The notes beneath the pieces are model-generated. The model was not told the DNA's origin. It worked only from the letters and a program-made list of their open reading frames with translations, and made no database searches. A DNA stretch of 64,000 bases, taken from Mastigamoeba balamuthi (Eukaryota; Evosea; Mastigamoebida; Mastigamoebidae). Positions 11,599 through 21,924 of the stretch are shown one piece after another. Each line of letters begins with the position of its first letter. Position 1 is the first letter of the stretch. The position numbers and the translations under genes are program-made. The stretch covers positions 1-64,000 of the forward strand of contig CACRSC010000009.1 of assembly GCA_902651635.1 (NCBI GenBank), read 5' to 3'.

Positions 11599-13865
11599 CT
11601 ACAGCCATACGGGCCTGTCCCAGTAGTTGTCCTCGCGGGCCCACGGCGGCGTCGAGACGACCTTGCACTCGGCCTTGTGCTGCGCCCAGTGCGCCTTCTG
11701 GCACGCGGCCGAGTGGTACGACTTGCGCATGCAGCCGGGGCACGTCAGGAACGGGTTGTCCTCGCGCTCGAGCTCCACGCACTCGTCGCGCGAGCACTTG
11801 AAGTACGCCCTGCCCGGCACCAGGTCCGTGTACCACGTGCTGACGACCGTCTCGGCGCCCTCGGGCAGCTGCAGCAGCTCCCAGGGCACGTCGTCGAGCA
11901 GCTCGACGTCGAGCGACTCGGAGAGCGCGGCCCAGAGCGAGGGGAACCGCCAGACGAGCGGCCACCAGATGTTGGGGTCCTGCGCGAGCCACAGCGGGTG
12001 CACGTACTCGAGGTCCGCCTCGGCCAGCGTCCGCAGGACCGAGCGGATGTCGGCGGCCGAGTACATCTTGAACCTGTCGAGCGACTTGCCCCCGCGGACG
12101 CCCGGGTCGTCGTAGATGGCCTCGTAGCACTGGCCCGCGGCCGACGACGACGTCTCCCACTCGCTGACGACGTAGCGGCCGCGGCACGAGGCCAGCAGGC
12201 GCACGCGGGCCCAGTGCGCGCAGTCGGGGCAGGGCTGGCCCGCCTCCTGCGACATCTCCTGCCCGTGCACGCACTGGTACGGCAGCTGCGCCGCCGTGCT
12301 CTCGCTCCACTCGTCGTAGTTGTCGGGCCAGTCCGACCGCGGAGCCCCCGCGATGTACCTGGGCGGCAGCAGCAGCGCTGAGACTCTGTCGACACCCGGG
12401 CTGCCGGGCACGGAGCGTACTTTGGAGGGTCTGAGGGGCTGGAGCGGTACTTGGGGTCGCCGCCGGTGCCGGCGCGGCCGTAGACGAACCTCAGCGAGGT
12501 GCGCGTCTCCCTCGCGATGCGCATGAGCGTCGTGTAGGCGCGGCCGTAGAGCACGCGCTTCATCCAGTCGTCGCTGAGCGGCCTGCCCATGACGCGCTCG
12601 TCGCACACGCTCAGCACGAGCGTCCCCAGGTTCGACCCGCGCATGCTGATGCCCCGCGCGAACGCGCCGACCGGCGGCGACGACCCCGGCGACGACGACA
12701 GCGACGACGGCGACGAGGCGCCCGTGTGCACGAACGAGGGCCGCAGGCGCGCGCTGATGCTCGAGAGCGCGTGCGCGTGCTCGAGGATGTCGCGGCAGAC
12801 GATCGACTCGGCCTCGAGGCGCGACGCCGCGGGCTCCGAGCCGCGGGCGGCCGCGACGTCGAGCAGGTCCAGCGCGCGGCACGGGTCGCGGTGCAGCCCC
12901 GCGGGGCCCGCGAGCAGCAGGCGCGCGAGCTCCAGGCAGGCGCCCGCGTGCTCCTGGGCGACGGCGGTCTCGAGGTTGCGGACGGACGCCTGGCGCGCGT
13001 CCTCTGCGCGGGTCATCCCGATGGCCTCGCCAATCTCTCCGGGCTCCTGCCCGTTCTCTGGGAGACGACCTGGTCAGCGAGGGAGACAGACAGCACCTCC
13101 GGGCGATCGCACGGCGCTGGCGATTATCCGACATAGAACGGCGTATGGTATGCAGCCAACTGATTCGCGATTCCTTTTCGAAAAGGAGGTATCTGGATTC
13201 GTGATTCCTGGGGGCGCACCTATGGAATCTGCGAGGTGCGAGAGAAAGCAGCCCAGCGAGTACTGCGATGCAGCGTCGCCGCAGTCGGCGTCCCTCTCGA
13301 GGTTGGCGGCCTCGAGCGGTGTGGTGGGCACTATGGCCGGCGCCTCCGGCTCGTGCGGCGAGCGGTCCGACGCGGCGCCCGAGCACACCGCGGCGTGTGT
13401 CTCCTCGTCCGTCAGCCTGCACACCTCCGAGCACCAGAGCAGCTCCCTACATCGCGGGCACCTGCGCGGGGGGGGAGTGCGCCAGGAGCAATCAGCAATC
13501 TCCGATATGATTTCTTGGATTTGTCCCTCCCGATTTGAATTCACCCGAGGCCCAATGTACCCGCCGATACCCTTTTGCCGGTTTTTTGGGTGTGGGGGTG
13601 GCGCCTGCCGAACCGAGGCCGCAGGGAGGCCCTGGACAGCAGCAGGCGCGGGCACAGGGAGGCAAGGAGCCTGTGGCGCCCACGGGCGCATGGGAGGGGA
13701 GGCAGCTGTGTGGCCTGGTGGCAGCGGCGGAGTGGCGCACCTCACGCCGGTGGTGGGGGTGGTGATGGCGGCGCAGGACGCGCAGGGGCGCTCGAGGCCC
13801 GTGCGGCGTTTTCGGGGCAAATCGAAGAGAACCGCGTCGAGAAACGGCGGCGACGGCGTAGACAT
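11599..13865 (-). CDS. MYND zinc-finger protein with Sel1-like repeats
   Basis: Four main exons. Exon 1 (from ATG 13865) ends with CASC and splices to RCPRCRELLWCSEVC...HAAVC, forming an N-terminal MYND finger. A Sel1-like helical segment follows (DAASQYSLGCFLSHLADS, then HAGACLELARLLLAGPAG...ALDLLDVAAARG). A long central part rich in Trp and acidic residues is unrecognised. The C-terminus holds a second MYND-type finger (FKCSRDEC...FLTCPGCMRKSYHSAACQKAHWAQHKAEC). MYND fingers usually bind proline-rich peptides, so this is probably a scaffold or adaptor. The intron at about 13050-13230 carries a 16-bp palindrome and direct repeats. Internal boundaries are approximate. Confidence 0.7.
13162..13209. 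repeat. Intronic palindrome with flanking direct repeats
   Basis: A 16-bp perfect palindrome, TCCTTTTCGAAAAGGA (13172-13187), lies between two near-identical direct repeats, GATTCGCGATTCCT (13162-13175, overlapping its left end) and GATTCGTGATTCCT (13196-13209). All are inside an intron of the MYND gene. Confidence 0.55.
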
Positions 13866-14296
13866 GGGCCCCACTGTGCGGCGGCGTAATGACTCAGAGA
13901 AAAACGCGGGGATTTCTGAATGCGCACCGATGAATCTCACGGGGGCGCCGGCGAAGACGCAGAAGTTGGTCACCACGAAGACACTGCACTGGCTTTTCTC
14001 TGCACTTTCCGCGATGATCCGTGAACTTGGGAACGACATTTCCTGAGCGCACAGAAATCGCCCGAGGCGCCGGCGAGAGCTTCCCCCTGGCCAGACTGCG
14101 GCTCCCTCACTCCGGCCCCGCGACAGCGGAAGGCAGAGCCCAATTCTCGGCGGGTCCGCGAAGGGGAAAAAGCCATAAAACACCGGGATATTAGTCGATA
14201 CGTATACCGATATCTGTGACGTGTCGGTGTATTTCGAGATACAGAAGCAAGAAGCATTTTCCGGAGCAGACGAGCCCAGTGCAACGCAATCCCAGC

Positions 14297-15969
14297 ATGT
14301 TGCACCGGCACCCGCCCAAGCCCGATGCTCGCCCCGCTGTGGGGACACCGCTGGCCCAGCGTGTGCTCGCGCACTCGTCGTCGTCGTCGTCCCGTGCTGT
14401 CAAGCCGCCCAGGACGCCCCCTCAGGTTCGCGCCCGTCTGCTGCCTGCCCTGTCCGCACCGCACCTTCTCTTCTCGGTTCCGCTCCCGGGGCTTCGTTGG
14501 CCCTGTGTGTCGCACCCAGCGGCGGCGGTAGAGAAACGGTGGGACCCACGGATTCCTCCCCGTTTTGCGCCTCGCAGGTGCTGACGCCGCCCACCTCGCC
14601 GAGCGTGTCGATTCTCGACGCGAACCAGGCGCGGATGCCCATCTTCATCGGGCTGATCACGAGCGTCTGCTGGCTGGTGGAAGTCTACTTTGACGCGTGG
14701 GTCGGGGGCAGGCTCGGGCCCGAGTTCGACCTGCTCACGCGGTCGTTTCCCTGGCGCGTGGTCCTGCTGGTCCTCTGCCTCAACGCCTGCGTCGCCCTGA
14801 GCACGTTCGCCTACTCCTGGGCCATGCCGCTCGCCTCTAGGCGGGCTGGGTGGGCGGCCTGCGTCGCTGTCTACGTGGTGGGGCAGGCCACTGCGCTCCT
14901 GGCCCCCCCGCTGGCCCTCGCGGCCCTCGTTCCCAACTACTCCCCTGCGATGGGCCTCGCAGTGGCGCTGCACGGTGCCGCCTTCATCATGAAGGTGCTT
15001 GCCTCTTCCATTGGATCAACCCACTCTGTGCCACTCACCTCGTCTTGCTGGCAGGCGCACTCGTACTTCTTTGTCTGCATGTCGGACCGCAGCGCTGTGT
15101 GCTCGGCGAGGCAGTACGGGCTCTACCTGCTGTTCCCCACGGTGACGTACGTTCCTCGCTGCGCGTTCGCTCGGACGGCGAGGGTGCGCTGGGGGTACTT
15201 TGTGTGGATGTCGTGCTGCAGCCTGCTGCTCATCCTGATCCTCTACACCATCTTCAACCACACCATCGTCCCGCTGCTCCTCGAGTACCCGCACACGGGG
15301 TTCCTCCAGCTCTGGGTGCGCCTGCTGCTGCCCTGCCAGTGCGGGTGGCTCGTCTTCTTCTACGGCGCGTTCCACTGCTGGCTAAACATGGTCAGCGAGA
15401 TCTGCATGTTCGGGAATAGGGACTTCTACCAGAACTGGTGGGAGTCGATCGACTACTCTGAGTGGATCCGCAGATGGAACTCGACTGTGCAATTCTGGGT
15501 CGGCAACCAGTACGTTTACCTGTACAAGGGTCTCGGACTTCCACGGTTCTTCTCCCTGTTCATCATCATATTCCTCTCGGCAGGGTCAGTACACAGCCAT
15601 TATCTGAAGCCACTAAGCATGGCTCACTCTTTTTAATGGCGTAGATGGCACGACTTCATCATGGGAGTGGCGTTCAAGCGTCTGTGCTGGTGGACGACGC
15701 TGTACATGGGCTTGGGACTCGTAGGGCTGATATTCGTCTCTCGTACCTATCCGGGAAGGGTCATTAACTCGATCTTCGGGCAGTACTTAGTACATATTGC
15801 CTGGCCTCCAGGTGTGCCCTTTACTATCCACACTCGGCTAAGCTGTCCTTTAGGTTTCTCTCTGATGGTTGGGTGCTACGGAGTGACCTTCCTATGGGGT
15901 GAGGGCTCTGTTTTCTGGCCACACCAGCTAGTGGGGCTTGAAATGCACCGCGATGAGCTTCTTCACTGA
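14297..15969 (+). CDS. MBOAT-family acyltransferase, DGAT1/SOAT-like
   Basis: Likely ER membrane enzyme that esterifies diacylglycerol or sterol with acyl-CoA. Four exons: 14297-14425, 14578-14994, 15055-15584 and 15645-15969, about 466 residues. Family marks in order: KAHSYFFVC, LLFPTVTYV...RTARVRWGYF, FHCWLNMVSEICMFGNRDFYQNWWESIDYSEWIRRWN (the FYxDWWN-type motif, here FYQNWWE), and a LSAGWHDF segment where the catalytic His sits in the family (usually HE, here HD). Multiple hydrophobic segments fit an 8-9 TM protein. The N-terminus is a Ser/Pro-rich cytosolic tail. The end beyond IFGQ (about 15780) is uncertain, because a further intron may exist there. DGAT1 and SOAT cannot be separated by eye. 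Confidence 0.85.
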
Positions 15970-16329
15970 TACAGCAAGCAGTGTAATAGCATCAACAATC
16001 ACAAAAGATGACATGGTCTCTTCTTGATGCTGACAATGTCCTTTATTCAGTGTCAGTGATCCTGCAGAGGAAGAAGATACTGAAGTCAGTCAGACCTGCC
16101 ACTGGCTGCCACTAACTCAGAAATATCCAAATTACACTCATATATGATTATTGTACGGTCCACTGAAAAGCAAAATTGTCTTTCGTGTGTAAAAATAAAC
16201 CACACTATTTTTGTTTGCAAAAACAAATAGTTTGAAAGACTCCAGAAATAGTATAGGCACTGTAAAGGGTAAACTGCTTGCTCTGAAATGAAAGCTAAGG
16301 TCGTCTCCCGAACCCGAATGTCATTTCCT
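15970..16329. other. AT-rich spacer, single-copy part
   Basis: Composition changes sharply at about 15970, from GC-rich genes to AT-rich sequence. I see no gene. It leads into the duplicated spacer. Confidence 0.5.
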
Positions 16330-16465
16330 GAGATTTTGGATCTGGCCCGAATTACTGAGCAGGACTTGAAACTTTTGCCTGTTCCCTGCTTTTTACTTGG
16401 TCACTCTAACTCTTCCCCACCAATCTTTCTGATGTCTCTCTGCGCTGCGACCAATACTCTGTATA

Positions 16466-16536
16466 AGAATGTCATTTCCCTAAGTCTTATGAATTGGCCT
16501 TCGGCCAATTCAATCGACTTTGTGAAATGACATTCT
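16466..16536. repeat. 71-nt nested hairpin, copy A
   Basis: Three collinear stems: outer 13 bp AGAATGTCATTTC / GAAATGACATTCT, middle 5 bp AAGTC / GACTT, inner 10 bp TGAATTGGCC / GGCCAATTCA closed by TTC. They are separated by symmetric 3-nt internal loops. The shape resembles a small-RNA precursor or a structured terminus. Confidence 0.75.
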
Positions 16537-17269
16537 ATTGCTTTTATTTCCTATTCTACTCTTTTTTTTTGTTTTTTATCATTTTTGTTTATTTACTTTT
16601 CGCTTCTTTTTGTATCTTATTTTTAACTGTGCATTTAACATTTATATAATTCTGTTTCAATAATCTTTCATTTTTGTTATGTTCTATATAAGCCTCAAAA
16701 GTAATTCAATTAAATTCTCGTTCTTTATGTCATCTCATTTACCTGCTGTATCTTCATACAATAATGATCCAGAACAGGGCAGAGATGGATACTCTTCAAT
16801 CCAAACATCATCGCAATTATGGTATTGACTTCGTCTTACTGGAATTCTAGTTTTTCTCAGAGTAAGATATTATATTACAAGAAAATGTTTTGAGTTAATG
16901 TGACATAACCAGTCTCAGGTGCCATGAATATCTGCAGCCTGATGGCAGGTCCATGGAAAAAATACTGAGAAATGGCACAAGTCGTGCTCCAGGTGCTCTT
17001 AAGTGAGTGCACACAGCCCAGTGTGGGCATTGCAGGTCCGTGATGTCCCCTCCCTCTCCTCTTTCCTTGTCATGATCATTTTTTGCGATTTTTGTTGTCT
17101 CCTCTTCCCTAATTGTGCTTGTACCTGGCAGTGCTGGCACTTGCACCTGAGAGCACTGGTACTTACATCTGGTGGTGGAACTTGCATCTGGCAGTACTGG
17201 CACTTGCACCGGAAAGCACTGGTACTTGCACCTGGTGGCACTGGTACTCGCATCTGTCTGGTTTGACTG

Positions 17270-17334
17270 CACATAATGAATATAATGCGCATAATTTGCA
17301 TAATACACATAATACATATAATGTGCATAATGCA
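17270..17334. repeat. CATAAT tandem array, copy A
   Basis: Imperfect tandem units of 8-10 bp built on CATAAT, followed by TTTAATCGTTTAATCGAT. The matching array in copy B (21544-21627) has more and cleaner units. Confidence 0.7.
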
Positions 17335-17586
17335 ATTTAATCGTTTAATCGATTTTAGTGATTATAGTGATTAATTTGACGATTGAATCGATTAAATGAT
17401 AGAAATGATTGCTTAATTCAATTTATAGATTTGTATTTATTTGTTCTGTGTATTGAATTGTGATGGGATGTATTGGTGTGAGGAGGGTGTTTTCTGAATC
17501 TCAGTCTCTGTCAGAGCCAGGCGTGGCGCCAGGCTCTGCTCGTCTCATCCTTCGCATCTGTAAAAAAATGAAGCTGTGAGTATTCT

Positions 17587-17635
17587 AACGGTTTAGTGTT
17601 AATTGCGCATCATGCGCATTAATCGCCAATCCGTT
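17587..17635. repeat. 49-nt hairpin, copy A
   Basis: Arms of about 24 nt starting AACGG and ending CCGTT pair with a few mismatches around GCGCATCATGCGC. It is conserved in copy B (21876-21924), where one A-C mismatch becomes a G-C pair. Confidence 0.65.
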
Positions 17636-18091
17636 CAAAGACAAAAAAAATGAAGAAAATGTGCGAAAAGGGGAGGCACGAAGACATACCTCAGGTGTGT
17701 GCCCGGGCTGATCCTCTTCTTATCACAACCTGAAGTAGCTACAGTGTTAGTCACAGTGGTGCACTTTTTGGTAAAAAAGGGGAGAAATTGAGAAATGAAG
17801 CAGAAAATGGGAAGGAAAAACAGGAACAGTGTATCTGTCTAATGTTGCCTGGCAGCAATGCTGCTTCCTCCCCTCTCCTCTGCAGTCTGCAGGAGACAGA
17901 GCACAGTCTGTACTCTGGTCTGCATTTTTATGACTCCTGGATATACAGTAAGTTTATGTATACTGAACAGGTGTTAAAAAGGGTAGAAAGAGAGCAGTCA
18001 AGGAACACATCTGAAAGATGTTCTGTGAAAGAAGAAAACTGTGTGTTGTGATAAAGGGAGCAGCATACCTTAGTCTCGGCCTGATATTGAA

Positions 18092-18329
18092 TGGAAGGAG
18101 AAGGAAGGGAAAGGAAAGGAAGGGGGAAGGGAGGAGGCAGTGGTGAAGGGACAGATTGAAGTGTGAAAGGAAAGGAGATGAGAACATATGTGTTGTTATG
18201 CAGAAAGGGCATATGAAACATATGTGATAACTTTAAGGGGAAGGGAGAGAGGAAAGAAGAAAGGAAAGAAGGAGACAGGAACAGGGCAAGGGCAAGGAGT
18301 GGGTAAGGGGGAAAAAAAGAGAGGAACAG
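18092..18329. repeat. Purine-rich tract, copy A
   Basis: About 240 bp dominated by GGAAGG/AGGAAAGG runs with only short interruptions; the copy B counterpart is about 22376-22602. Such tracts can form triplex DNA and stall sequencing or assembly. Confidence 0.6.
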
Positions 18330-19060
18330 ATGTGAGATTGTGCAGTGAGTGGCGAGTGTGAGAAGAGTTAAGATATAATAATATCACAGTGAAGATATTT
18401 TTGAAATCTAGATATCTTAGTTCATGGTTTAACAGGGTTGACTTAGAGTAAAACAGAGAAGAAGGATGATATCAGTACAGTTTTATCGCAATTTGTGCTA
18501 AATGTGATAAATTTATCACTTCAATCACAATGTAGTACTACATGCAATGCATGTGATGGAATTACATCACTAAATTAGTGCTACAATCGCTACAGCACAA
18601 ATAGTATTTGTGCTAGAAGTGATTGAAGCAATTGAAGCAATAGATAATAAAATAGTAATAATGCTGGATTTAGGTCGCATGTAGCGCTAAAATCGCTATT
18701 AGTGATGTATAGCACTATTTGGCGCTAAATTCAGCACAAATTAGCGATTGAATTGCTAAAGTAGCACTGAAAAAACATTGCTAAAGATTTAGTACTTCAT
18801 GCAATAAAGACACAGCAATGACCAAATGTTTAATTGACATTTTTCAAATCTTGTCCTCAGAGAGAGAGATAGTTCCTCAGAAGGTCAGTTTTCCTGCACA
18901 CGGTACTGACGAAATAGTTTTATGGCATTTAAGACCAACAGTCAGTATCACTCTGAGCACTGTCTTTAATTGAATTAACTGATTTCTATAAGTGATAGTT
19001 ATTATGTAGAAAATTCTTATTATCTAGCTATATTTGTGTATTTTCTATATTTTCCCAAAA

Positions 19061-19495
19061 TTATAAACATTGCACTGCTGTACTCCCCTGTGGTATGCAT
19101 AACCCCATGCTTCTGCACATTGTGCATGCCCTCATAGCACACAACCTGCGTGCTCTATGCATAAGAGTGGAAGTCCACTGGTTGACGGACCTGAGGGCAG
19201 CAGATGCTATTGAACTCATAGTTGCCACAGGCCTGTGGCCACATGACTGGTCGCCCAGAAATGCCACTACTGTCAGAAGAGGCCTTTTATTAACGGTACA
19301 GAAGACTGCGCTTCTGGGGCCTGATTTGTTCCAAATCAAACTGAGACTTGGTTCCCTCTTACTGGTCTCGTCTGCAGATCTCTCTTCTAAAACTGAGATG
19401 CTGAGCACCTCAGCACTCAAGTCTGGCATAAAAAGTGGTGCAATACTCTCAAGTTCCCTCTGATACCTTGAGAGCATCTCACTTTCCATATGCAT
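19061..19495 (-). other. Conserved open segment of unknown nature
   Basis: Open on the minus strand (144 codons, including NKSGPRSAVFCTVNKRPLL) and nearly as long on the plus strand. It is repeated at about 23628-23945 in copy B with few changes. I recognise no domain, and the double-sided openness makes coding potential doubtful. Confidence 0.25.
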
Positions 19496-19697
19496 CTTCT
19501 TTGCTCTCCATATTAGGCACAGTTCTTCCTCAAATAATGAAGGACAGCCAATAAAAGCACATCAGTCTCCTCGTTTGTTTCTGTACACCTCTGGCGCACT
19601 AATCTGGGAAGCAGGTCCTGTTCCGTAGCTGGTAGAGAAAGGTGCCTTCCAGATTGAACGAGCAGAGAATCGGCCCTGTGGGACACCGACATAGCTT

Positions 19698-20052
19698 CTA
19701 GAAGGCCTCGACCAGCCAGCGCTTCTCACCCTTCATCTTGGCAATGATCTTCTCGGCGTGCTCCATCGTGACCTTTCCCTTGCCGCCGTCGATGCAAGCC
19801 TTGAGCAGAGCGGCCTCGAGCTTTGCCGGGATGTTGAACGCCGCCGGCCCGCAGTAGTAGTAGTGCGCGTTGGGCTGCTTGAGGATGTCCCACACGGGCT
19901 TGGGCTCCTCGGCCATGAGCATGTCGGCCGTCTCGAAGCGTCCGGGGGTCTGGTGCGAGAAGGCACCGAAGTGCTGCGTGAGTACGCCCTCCTTCTTGAA
20001 CACGTCTAGCTCGTCCTGTATCACAAAGTCCTTGTCCTTGAACCTGCACGCC
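19698..20052 (-). pseudogene. Second copy of the hydrogenase-reductase 3' end, cut by the gap
   Basis: The last 118 codons (NADPH-binding end of the reductase, ...YYYCGPAAFN... to VEAF stop), matching 24226-24580 at all but one base, an ATA/ATC synonymous change. It is cut by the N run rather than by a stop. It is most likely the other haplotype of the same gene, wrongly placed in tandem, rather than a true pseudogene. Confidence 0.8.
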
Positions 20053-20200
20053 NNNNNNNNNNNNNNNNNNNNNNNNNNNNNNNNNNNNNNNNNNNNNNNN
20101 NNNNNNNNNNNNNNNNNNNNNNNNNNNNNNNNNNNNNNNNNNNNNNNNNNNNNNNNNNNNNNNNNNNNNNNNNNNNNNNNNNNNNNNNNNNNNNNNNNNN
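20053..20200. other. Assembly gap (148 N)
   Basis: Run of Ns joining the end of copy A to the start of copy B. Confidence 0.99.
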
Positions 20201-20351
20201 CCTGAGATTTTGGATCTGGCCCGAATTACTGAGCAGGACTTGAAACTTTTGCCTGTTCCCTGCTTTTTACTTGGTCACTCTAACTCTTCCCCACCAATCT
20301 TTCTGATGTCTCTCTGCGCTGCGTTGGATACAGCGACCAATACTCTGTATA

Positions 20352-20422
20352 AGAATGTCATTTCCCTAAGTCTTTTGAATTGGCCTTCGGCCAATTCAAT
20401 CGACTTTGTGAAATGACATTCT
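20352..20422. repeat. 71-nt nested hairpin, copy B
   Basis: Same three stems as 16466-16536. The only difference (A to T) falls in an internal loop, so every pair is kept. Confidence 0.75.
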
Positions 20423-21543
20423 ATTTCTTTATTACCTATTCTCTCTTTTTATTTTTTATTGTTTTCCTTTGTTTTCTTTTAGCTTCTTTTTCTTTATCTT
20501 ATTTTTAACAGTTTCATTTAACCTTTCTTTATTATGTTTTTAATAGCTTTCATTTTTGTTATGTTCTATTAGAGCCTGAAAAGCAGTTCATTAAATTCTT
20601 GGTCTTTATGTCATCTCATTTTCCTGCTGTATCTTCATGCAATACTGATCCAGAACAGGGCAGATATGGATACTCTTCAATCCAAACATCATCACAATTA
20701 TGGTATTGACTTCGTCTTTCTGGAATTCTCTTTTTCTCAGAGTAAGATATTATATTTCCAGAAAATGTTGTGATTTAATGTGGTATAACCAGTCATAGGT
20801 GCCCTGAATTTCTGAGGGCAACACCATGAAAATCTTTGTGAAAAAGGTAATGCCATGAATATCTGCAGCCTGGTGGCAGGTCCGTGAAAAAATACTGAGA
20901 AATGGCACAAGTCGTGCTCCAGGTGCTCTTAAGTGAGTGCACACGGCCCAGTGTGGGCATTGCAGGTCCGTGATGTCCCTTCCCCTCCTCTTTCCTTGTC
21001 ATGATCATTTTTTTGTGATTTATGTGGTCTTCTCTTCCCTAATAGTGCTTGTACCTGGCAGTGCTGGCACTCACACCTGGTGATGGAACTTGCATCTGAC
21101 AGCACTGGCACTTGCACCTGAAAGCACTGGTACTTGCACCTGGTGGCACTGGTACTCACATCTGTCTGGTTTGACTGAGACAGATGCATTCCCTCCACAA
21201 GGTTCCAGTAAATCGGAAGACGATTACTGCTATCTTGTTCCCTGAACATAGACCGATCTTCAGTTAAATGACTGCAATGAACTCAATTGTATTAGCCCAA
21301 AACACAGATCTGCCTTGAAAAAGGCCCAATTTTTCCCAAGCATTTCTATTCCAATTTTCTCATCTTAGCGATTCCTGAAGATGGTGCAAACTTGGAACTG
21401 GTTTCTATGTCACTAAATAAACATTTGGTCATTGCTGAGTTTTATAGGCTGAAGCACTAAATTTGTGCATGTCGCAATAAAATTTCAGAGCAAAACTTTG
21501 TGCTAAGTTAAGTTAGCACTAAAGTAGCACTATAATTTTGCAG

Positions 21544-21627
21544 CACATAATGCACATAATGCACATAATGCGCATAATATGCATAATGCACATAATACAC
21601 ATAATGTGCATAATGCGCATAATGCGA
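21544..21627. repeat. CATAAT tandem array, copy B
   Basis: About nine units of CATAATGCR type, longer than in copy A, as expected for a length-variable tandem repeat. Confidence 0.7.
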
Positions 21628-21875
21628 TTTAATCGTTTAATCGATTTTTTTGTGATTTTAGTATTAATTTGACGATTGAATCGATTGAAATGATAGAAAT
21701 GATTGCTTAAATCAATTTACAGATTTTTTATTTGTTCTGTGTATTGAATTGTGATGGGGTGTATTGGTGTGAGGAGGGTGTTTCTGAATCTCAGTCTCTG
21801 TCAGAGCCAGGCGTGGCGCCAGGCTCTGCTCGTCTCATCCTTCGCATCTGTAAAAAATGAAGCTGTGAGTATACT

Positions 21876-21924
21876 AACGGTTTGGTGTTAATTGCGCATC
21901 ATGCGCATTAATCGCCAATCCGTT
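21876..21924. repeat. 49-nt hairpin, copy B
   Basis: Counterpart of 17587-17635, with slightly better pairing. Confidence 0.65.

Larger units (their letters stand above)
16330..20052. repeat. AT-rich spacer, copy A (with hydrogenase 3' end)
   Basis: Copy A aligns collinearly with 20201-24580. It holds, in order: an 80-codon frame of unknown value (16288-16530), a 71-nt hairpin, a minisatellite of roughly 30-bp units (about 17110-17255), a CATAAT array, a CAGAGCC/GGCTCTG hairpin (about 17514-17540), a second hairpin, a purine-rich tract, a zone of dense short palindromes (18480-18790), a conserved open segment (about 19061-19495) and the last 118 codons of the hydrogenase gene. It stops at a run of Ns. 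No transposase or polymerase is visible. Confidence 0.85.

Noticed and set aside
11476-12381. 301-codon plus-strand frame opposite the MYND gene
   Set aside because: Low-complexity Arg/Leu/Val shadow; the MYND fingers are on the minus strand.
16288-16530. 80-codon frame (MSFPEILDLARITEQDLKLL...) as a gene
   Set aside because: It stays open in both copies with a 12-bp in-frame difference, but it runs through the 71-nt hairpin, has no recognisable domain and lies in an otherwise noncoding spacer.
17270-17334. CRISPR-like array
   Set aside because: CATAAT units are short, contiguous and without unique spacers, and the genome is eukaryotic.
17940-18387. Proline/phenylalanine-rich minus-strand frames in the spacer
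   Set aside because: They are translations of the purine-rich tract, not genes.
19870-20205. Frame running into the N gap
   Set aside because: It reads opposite the hydrogenase and through unknown bases.
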